From Streptomyces nigra (GTDB lineage Bacteria > Actinomycetota > Actinomycetes > Streptomycetales > Streptomycetaceae): a DNA stretch of 64,000 nt. Positions within the stretch are counted from its first letter, which is position 1; every line of letters starts with the position of its first letter. Under the pieces are notes generated by a model. That model was given only the letters and a program-made list of their open reading frames with translations, made no database searches and had not been told where the DNA came from. Shown piece by piece: positions 59,188 to 64,000 of this stretch. The position numbers were made by a program, and so were the translations under genes. Location of the stretch: NCBI RefSeq assembly GCF_003074055.1, contig NZ_CP029043.1, forward strand, positions 5,820,501-5,884,500, given 5' to 3'.

Positions 59188-60552
59188 TCACCAGCCCGTC
59201 AGCAGCAGATGGTTCACGAGCAGGGCCACTCCCGCCTGGGCCGCCAGCCAGCCGCGGACCCCGGTCAGGAACGCCGTCGCGGGCAGCAGCCACACGGTGA
59301 ACGGCAGCCAGATCCGCTCCGTCTCCGCCTTGCTCATCCCGGACAGATCGGCGACCAGGATCGCGGCGAGCGCGGCCAGTACGAGCACCCCGAGCCGCCC
59401 GTCGGCCGTACGCCCCCGCAGCAGGGGCACGGACGCGGTCCGCCGCAGGCCCGCCACCGTCGCGAGCCCCACCACCAGCACCTGGCAGGCCAGGTTGGCC
59501 CACACCCAGTACACCTGCGGCCGTTCGCCGCCGACGCCCTGGTGGTAGCGGGTGACGAGCACGTCGTACGCCTCCCACCAGGAGAAGCCGAAAGCCGTGA
59601 ACACCAGCGGCACCACGGCGAACCCCGCCAGGACGAAGGGCAGCGGCCGCAGCCGCGCGGACCCGAGCAGCAGCACACCCGCGCCGATCACCACGAGCAG
59701 CGTCAGGCCGTACGACAGATACACGGCGAGCCCGGACAGCAGACCGCAGGCCAGACCCGTCGCCCGGGGCCGGTGCCCCGTCACCGCCAGCGCCAGGAAC
59801 GCCAGCGCCCACGCCGCGACCGCCGCGAACCAGGCGTCGGCCGACGTGCCCAGCCACACCGCGCCCGGCGCCAGCACCAGGAACGGCGCGGCGCGGCGGG
59901 CGTGCCGCTCGGAGGCGAGCGCGCGGACGGCGACGAGGACGGCGATCGCCGCCGTCGTCCCGAGCGTGATGCACCAGACGGCCGCCCAGGCGCCGCCGCC
60001 CAGTCCGGCCCGGTCCAGGAACACGAAGGTGAGGGTGGCCGCCGGGGGGTGCCCGGCGACATGCGCGGGCCAGTGGTCCGGTGTGCCGAGCAGGATGTGC
60101 CCGGTGAAGTCCCGCAAGGTCGCCGGAATATCCTGGAACCGGTCGACGGCCCGGAGGTACTCGTGGCGTGTCGCCAGCCGCCCGGCGACGCCCCGCTGCC
60201 AGCCGTCGACCAGCGCCAGCGACCAGGTCCAGGCCATACCCGCCCCCCACACCGCCATCAGCAGCCGGCGCCACGGCAGACGGGCGGCCACGACCGGCCC
60301 GTACGCCACCACGGCCACCGCGACCAGCAGCGCGGCCGGGGTGCCGGGACCGGCGTGCGGATGCCAGGTCGCGAGGACCGGCGGCCAGTCGACGTGCAGG
60401 GTGCCGTCGCGGTGCTCGACGACGGTGCCCACCACGGCGGCCACGGCGAACAGCAGCACGGCGGCGGCGACCGCGTACAGGTCGCGGCGCAGCGCACGAC
60501 GGCCGTCGGGGCGGGCGGCCGGGCGGGTCTCGGGCAGCAGATCACGGGTCAC
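59188..60552 (-). CDS. Polytopic membrane protein, possible GT-C glycosyltransferase
   Basis: A 454-residue integral membrane protein with about 11 hydrophobic segments and short loops. A large extracytoplasmic loop after the third helix (WQRGVAGRLATRHEYLRAVD, ~118-137, then PDHWPAHVAGHPP) resembles the loop of GT-C polyprenyl-phosphate-sugar glycosyltransferases. I cannot see a certain catalytic DxD/ExD, so this assignment is weak. GTG 60552 is used. It is divergent from the molybdopterin oxidoreductase gene, with a 113-base gap. Confidence 0.6.
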   Translation of the reverse strand: MTRDLLPETRPAARPDGRRALRRDLYAVAAAVLLFAVAAVVGTVVEHRDGTLHVDWPPVLATWHPHAGPGTPAALLVAVAVVAYGPVVAARLPWRRLLMAVWGAGMAWTWSLALVDGWQRGVAGRLATRHEYLRAVDRFQDIPATLRDFTGHILLGTPDHWPAHVAGHPPAATLTFVFLDRAGLGGGAWAAVWCITLGTTAAIAVLVAVRALASERHARRAAPFLVLAPGAVWLGTSADAWFAAVAAWALAFLALAVTGHRPRATGLACGLLSGLAVYLSYGLTLLVVIGAGVLLLGSARLRPLPFVLAGFAVVPLVFTAFGFSWWEAYDVLVTRYHQGVGGERPQVYWVWANLACQVLVVGLATVAGLRRTASVPLLRGRTADGRLGVLVLAALAAILVADLSGMSKAETERIWLPFTVWLLPATAFLTGVRGWLAAQAGVALLVNHLLLTGW

Positions 60553-60665
60553 GTCAGCACGCTAGGCCGCCCGGCGTCCGCCCCCCGTGTGACAAGCGGA
60601 GACGTCAGCGATCCGTCATGGTTCGCCTCGGACGGCGCGGGCTCCCGGCGGCCTACGGTCGGCTC

Positions 60666-61892
60666 ATGGCACGGTCCCCGTTCGACCCCTCCTTCTGGCG
60701 CAGCCCGCTGCGCGGGCCCTGGCTGACCTCGGTGCTCGGCGTCGTCCTGCTCGGCGGGATCACGCTGCTGTTCGTGACCGGGCTGCTGTCCTACGCCGCC
60801 TACGACCCGAACCTGTCGCCGGTGAACGACAAGACCCCCGGCAAGGGCGTCCTCGGCTTCTACCTCTTCCCCTGGCCGACCGGCCCGCGCTGGCTGTACC
60901 GGCTCACCCAGGGCGTCCATGTCACCCTCGGCATCGCCCTGATCCCCGTCCTGCTGGCCAAGCTGTGGTCGGTCGTCCCCCTGCTGTTCCGGCTGCCGCC
61001 CGCCCGGTCCGTCGCGCACGCGCTGGAGCGCCTCTCGCTGCTGTTCCTGGTCGGCGGGGCGCTGTTCGAGTTCGTGACGGGCGTGCTCAACATCCAGCTG
61101 GACTACGTCTTCCCGGGCTCCTTCTACCCGCTGCACTTCTACGGGGCGTGGGTCTTCTTCGCCGCCTTCGTCACCCACGTCGCGCTCAAGGCGCCCGCGG
61201 CCCGGCGCGGACTGCGGCGGCTGCGGGAGGAGTCCAGCGGCCTGGTGGCGCCCGAGCCCACCGAGCCGACCGTCTCGCGGCGCGGCGCCCTCGCGTTCGT
61301 CGGAGGCGGCTCCCTGCTGCTGTTCGCCACCACCGTGGGCCAGAACTTCGACGGGGCGCTGCGCCGGACCGCGCTGCTCGCCCCGCACGGCGGCGCCGAA
61401 CCCGGCAGCGGCCCGGCCGGCTTCCAGATCAACAAGACGGCCCGCTACGCCGGGATCCGCGCCGCCGAGACCTCCGAGGAGGTGTGGCGGCTCGTCGTGG
61501 TGGGCCGCGCCGGACGCACCGTCCGCCTCTCCCGCGCGGACCTGCTCGCCCTGCCGCAGCACCACGCGGCCCTGCCCATCGCCTGCGTGGAGGGCTGGTC
61601 CACGTCCGACCAGTGGTGGCGCGGGGTCCGGCTGCGGGACCTCGCGGCGCTCGTCGGCGACGAGGCGGCCCCGCCCGACGTCCTCGTGGAGTCCCTGCAG
61701 CGGCGCGGCGCCTTCCGGCGGGCCGCGCTGCGCTCCCACCAGGTCGCCGACCCGTTCAGCCTGCTCGCCCTCGCCGTCAACGGTGCCGATCTCACCCCCG
61801 ACCACGGGTATCCCGCCCGGGTCGTCGTGCCCGCCGCACCCGGTGTGCTGAACACCAAGTGGGTGGCGCGGCTGACCTTCCAGGACCTGTGA
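60666..61892 (+). CDS. Cytochrome b561-like / sulphite-oxidase-type molybdopterin fusion protein
   Basis: A 408-residue membrane protein. The N-terminal half has four or five helices (from LTSVLGVVLLGGITLLFVTG at ~20) with possible haem-binding histidines in LTQGVHVTLGIAL (~84) and FYGAWVFFAAFVTHVALKA (~160-178), as in b561-type cytochromes. The C-terminal half (~255-408) is a molybdopterin domain of the sulphite-oxidase/YedY class, with the Mo-ligand cysteine in LPIACVEGWSTSDQWWRGV and GYPARVVVPAAPGVLNTKWV. It would pass electrons between the membrane and a substrate outside. ATG 60666 is used. The next gene starts within its stop codon (TGATG). Confidence 0.85.
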   Translation: MARSPFDPSFWRSPLRGPWLTSVLGVVLLGGITLLFVTGLLSYAAYDPNLSPVNDKTPGKGVLGFYLFPWPTGPRWLYRLTQGVHVTLGIALIPVLLAKLWSVVPLLFRLPPARSVAHALERLSLLFLVGGALFEFVTGVLNIQLDYVFPGSFYPLHFYGAWVFFAAFVTHVALKAPAARRGLRRLREESSGLVAPEPTEPTVSRRGALAFVGGGSLLLFATTVGQNFDGALRRTALLAPHGGAEPGSGPAGFQINKTARYAGIRAAETSEEVWRLVVVGRAGRTVRLSRADLLALPQHHAALPIACVEGWSTSDQWWRGVRLRDLAALVGDEAAPPDVLVESLQRRGAFRRAALRSHQVADPFSLLALAVNGADLTPDHGYPARVVVPAAPGVLNTKWVARLTFQDL

Positions 61893-62329
61893 TGCGACGC
61901 CCGCCCCTCGGCAGCCCCCTCCAGCTGCTCCTCCTGGCCTGCTCCTTCGCGCTCACGGCCTACGCGGGGGTGCGGCTGCTGGAGTCGGACCCGTTCGCGG
62001 TCGCACTGTGGTTCGTGGGCGCGGCCGTCCTCCACGACCTCGCCCTGGTGCCGCTGTACGGAGCGGCGGACCGGGCGCTGGTACGGGGCATGGAACGGTC
62101 GGGGCACCGCGCCAAGAACATGTACGTCCGGGTGCCGGCCGCGCTGTCGCTGCTGCTTCTGCTGGTGTGGTTCCCGCTGATCACCGGCCGGGTCGCGGAC
62201 CGCTACGCCCGCGCCACCGGCCTCTCCCCGGACGGCTTCCTGGCCCGCTGGCTCCTGATCACGGCCGCGCTGTGCGCGGGGTCCGCGGCGGTGTACGCGC
62301 TGCGCCGCCGCAGGCAGCGCAACCCCTGA
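61892..62329 (+). CDS. Small three- to four-helix membrane protein
   Basis: A 145-residue membrane protein with hydrophobic segments at about 8-28, 38-55, 78-100 and 118-136. No family is recognised. It overlaps the stop codon of the molybdopterin fusion gene (TGATG), so it is translationally coupled and may be an accessory subunit of that enzyme. The C-terminus is very basic (RRRRQRNP). ATG 61892 is the only sensible start. Confidence 0.7.
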   Translation: MRRPPLGSPLQLLLLACSFALTAYAGVRLLESDPFAVALWFVGAAVLHDLALVPLYGAADRALVRGMERSGHRAKNMYVRVPAALSLLLLLVWFPLITGRVADRYARATGLSPDGFLARWLLITAALCAGSAAVYALRRRRQRNP

Positions 62330-62410
62330 AAGCTGTCGGGCACCTGTCGATATGGCCCCGCACCGCACCCGCCCCTCGGCACACCGCAGCCGGTGCCGCA
62401 GTATGAACGG

Positions 62411-63100
62411 GTGGAGAACGTACGCCTGCTCGTCGTGGACGACGATCCGCCCATCGCCGACCTCGTCGCGACGGTCGCCCGCTACGAGGGCTGGGAGGCG
62501 GTCACCGCGAACTCCGGTGAGGAGGCGCTGCGGCGGGCCGCCGCGTTCCACCCGGACATCGTGGTGCTCGATCTGATGCTGCCCGACGTCGACGGCTTCG
62601 GGGTGCTGGACCGGCTGCGCGCCACCGGGCGCATGGTGCCGGTGGTGTTCCTGACCGCCCGTGACGGCGTCGCCGACCGGGTCGCCGGGCTCACCCGCGG
62701 CGGCGACGACTACCTGGTCAAGCCGTTCGCCGTCGAGGAGTTGATGGCCCGGCTGCGCACGGTGCTGCGGCGCAGCGCCGGCCCCGGCTTCCCGCGCTCC
62801 GTGCTGCGGGTCGCCGACCTGACGATGGACGAGGACACCCGCGAGGTCCGGCGCGGCGACCGGCTGCTCACGCTCACCCCGACCGAGTACGAGGTGCTGC
62901 GCTATCTGATGCGCAGGTCGCCGACCGTGCTCACCAAGGCCCAGATCCTCGACCACGTCTGGGAGTACGGCTTCGGCGGCCGCTCCAACGTCGTCGAGCT
63001 CGTCGTCAGCAGGCTGCGCCGCAAGCTCGACGACACCGGCGCCCCGCTGATCCACACCGTGCGCGGCTTCGGCTACGTCGTCCGGGAGGCGTCGGGGTGA
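62411..63100 (+). CDS. OmpR/PhoB-family response regulator
   Basis: A 229-residue two-component regulator. The receiver domain (~1-120) has the acidic pocket LLVVDDDPP, phospho-acceptor aspartate in VVLDLMLPDVDGFG (~50), a threonine in FLTARDG and lysine in DDYLVKPF. The C-terminal winged-helix domain (~135-225) has LTLTPTEYEVLRYLM and the recognition helix region GRSNVVELVVSRLRRKL. GTG 62411 is used; GTG 62393 is an alternative and neither has a clear ribosome-binding site. Its stop overlaps the kinase start (GTGA). Confidence 0.92.
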   Translation: MENVRLLVVDDDPPIADLVATVARYEGWEAVTANSGEEALRRAAAFHPDIVVLDLMLPDVDGFGVLDRLRATGRMVPVVFLTARDGVADRVAGLTRGGDDYLVKPFAVEELMARLRTVLRRSAGPGFPRSVLRVADLTMDEDTREVRRGDRLLTLTPTEYEVLRYLMRRSPTVLTKAQILDHVWEYGFGGRSNVVELVVSRLRRKLDDTGAPLIHTVRGFGYVVREASG

Positions 63101-64000
63101 TCGGGCGGCTGCGCCGGGCGTACCGCGCGATGCGCCTCGGCACCCGGCTGGCGCTCGGCCTGGCGGTGCTGTCACTGACGGTGTTCGCGGTGGTCGGCAC
63201 CGCGCTGACCACGTACATGCGGGACTATCTGGCCGCGCAGCTCGACACGCAGCTCGCGCAGGGGCAGATCGCCCAGTCCAAGTCCGTCGCCGACCACGGC
63301 ACGCTCAGCGGCAAGAAGTACTACAGCTGGTTCTACGCCGTGTACGACGTGACGGACGGCAAGGCCGTGCTGCGCACCCCGGAGGACCCCGCCGATCTCC
63401 CCGACGACGTCGGCGACTTCACCGCGCTGGCCCGCACCCAGGCCGGCGCGCACCGGGAGGTGCTGCGCACCGCGCATCTGCGGGGCGCCGGCGAGTACCG
63501 GCTGCGGGCCTGCGAGGTGGAGCCCGGCGTCGTCCTGGTCAGCGCCGCGCCCCTGGACGGCATCGAGGACACCGTCGGCCGGCTCGTCACCCTCCAGGCG
63601 GTCACCTTCGGGCTGGCGCTGGTCGCCCTCGTGGCCCTCGGCCGGGGCATGCTGCGGCGCGGCCTGAAGCCCCTGGGCGACATGGCGCACACCGCGCGGG
63701 ACATCACCTCGCACGACCTGACCGACTCCGCGCGGCTCCCCGTGCGGCACGACCGGCGTGGCGGCGGAGCCGAGGTGGAGGAGCTGCGCACCGCCTTCAA
63801 CACCATGCTGGAGCACATCGACGACTCGCTTGCCGTCCGGGCCGAGGCCGAGCAGCGGCTGCGCCGCTTCGTCGCCGACGCCTCGCACGAACTGCGCACC
63901 CCGCTGATGTCGGTGCGCGGCTACGCCGACCTCTTCCAGTACGCCGCCGCCAACGTGCCCGGGGAACGCGAGCGGCACCTCGCCCGGCTGCGCGCCGAGG
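63097..64000 (+). CDS. Sensor histidine kinase (3' end outside the window)
   Basis: The first 301 residues are seen. Membrane segments lie at about 16-38 and 160-182 and flank an extracytoplasmic sensor domain. A HAMP domain follows, then the HisKA motif with its phosphorylated histidine in FVADASHELRTPL (~270). The ATPase domain lies beyond the window. GTG 63097 overlaps the response-regulator stop, so the pair is translationally coupled. The signal is unknown. The proximity to the molybdopterin fusion gene suggests, but does not show, a redox or envelope signal. Confidence 0.9.
   Translation, partial: MIGRLRRAYRAMRLGTRLALGLAVLSLTVFAVVGTALTTYMRDYLAAQLDTQLAQGQIAQSKSVADHGTLSGKKYYSWFYAVYDVTDGKAVLRTPEDPADLPDDVGDFTALARTQAGAHREVLRTAHLRGAGEYRLRACEVEPGVVLVSAAPLDGIEDTVGRLVTLQAVTFGLALVALVALGRGMLRRGLKPLGDMAHTARDITSHDLTDSARLPVRHDRRGGGAEVEELRTAFNTMLEHIDDSLAVRAEAEQRLRRFVADASHELRTPLMSVRGYADLFQYAAANVPGERERHLARLRAE

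Overview
The window is high-G+C actinobacterial chromosome and almost certainly Streptomyces. GTG starts are common, translationally coupled GTGA/ATGA overlaps recur, promoter hexamers are rare, and perfect G+C hairpins end most transcripts. Several genes are Streptomyces markers: a WhiI-type sporulation regulator, a Rok7B7-type ROK regulator next to xylFGH, and NgcEFG. The gene order (ngcEFG, rok7B7, xylFGH, dxs, permease, fadBA, RNase D, whiI, DUF3000, hemE, hemY, hemQ, then murC and msrB) matches what I remember of the SCO60xx core region of S. coelicolor. I see no tRNA, rRNA, CRISPR array, IS element or prophage.

Layout. 1-3.9 kb holds a minus-strand cassette of an unknown protein, a MoxR-type AAA+ ATPase and a DUF2201 metallopeptidase/vWA-like protein; the last is frameshifted and runs off the left edge. 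4-16.7 kb is a sugar-utilisation block: a secreted GH92 alpha-mannosidase with its own LacI-type operator, the NgcEFG amino-sugar importer with a DasR-like site in its promoter, the ROK regulator and the XylFGH importer. 17-29.8 kb carries dxs, an APC permease, a frameshifted NYN-like gene, a hydroxyacid dehydrogenase, a lectin-like protein, the fadA-fadB beta-oxidation operon, RNase D, whiI (with a motility-sigma-like promoter) and a DUF3000 gene. 29.9-37.1 kb contains three genes of coproporphyrin-dependent haem synthesis (hemE, cgoX, chdC) among a rhomboid protease, an FAD-dependent oxidoreductase and a DUF4349 lipoprotein. 37-44.1 kb includes a secreted peptidase, a TIGR04222 membrane protein, a DUF4142 protein, a DUF692/MNIO enzyme with an extra C-terminal domain, a PTH2-type hydrolase, a tiny zinc-ribbon protein and a polysaccharide deacetylase. 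44.2-50.4 kb carries a PhoX-like protein, an SPFH protein, a coupled carbonic anhydrase-SulP pair and ZapE. 50.5-54.7 kb has a RibD-like reductase, a USP-like protein, murC, msrB and a PP2C phosphatase. 54.8-57.6 kb is an amino-sugar kinase, an RpiR regulator and a SIS protein. The right end has a second DUF4142 protein, a polytopic membrane protein, a cytochrome-b561/molybdopterin fusion and a two-component system cut by the window edge.

Two genes (at 1-1161 and 20614-20987) are broken at a run of exactly four G/C bases, where a fifth base would restore the frame. This points to sequence error as readily as to true pseudogenes. The least understood part worth attention is the DUF692 (MNIO-type) enzyme and its TIGR04222 neighbour at 38.9-42.1 kb: MNIO enzymes modify cysteine-containing ribosomal peptides, but no substrate peptide is evident here. 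The regulatory predictions of most value are the DasR-like site before ngcE, the LacI-type palindrome before the GH92 gene, the motility-sigma-like promoter before whiI and the nested inverted repeats before fadA.
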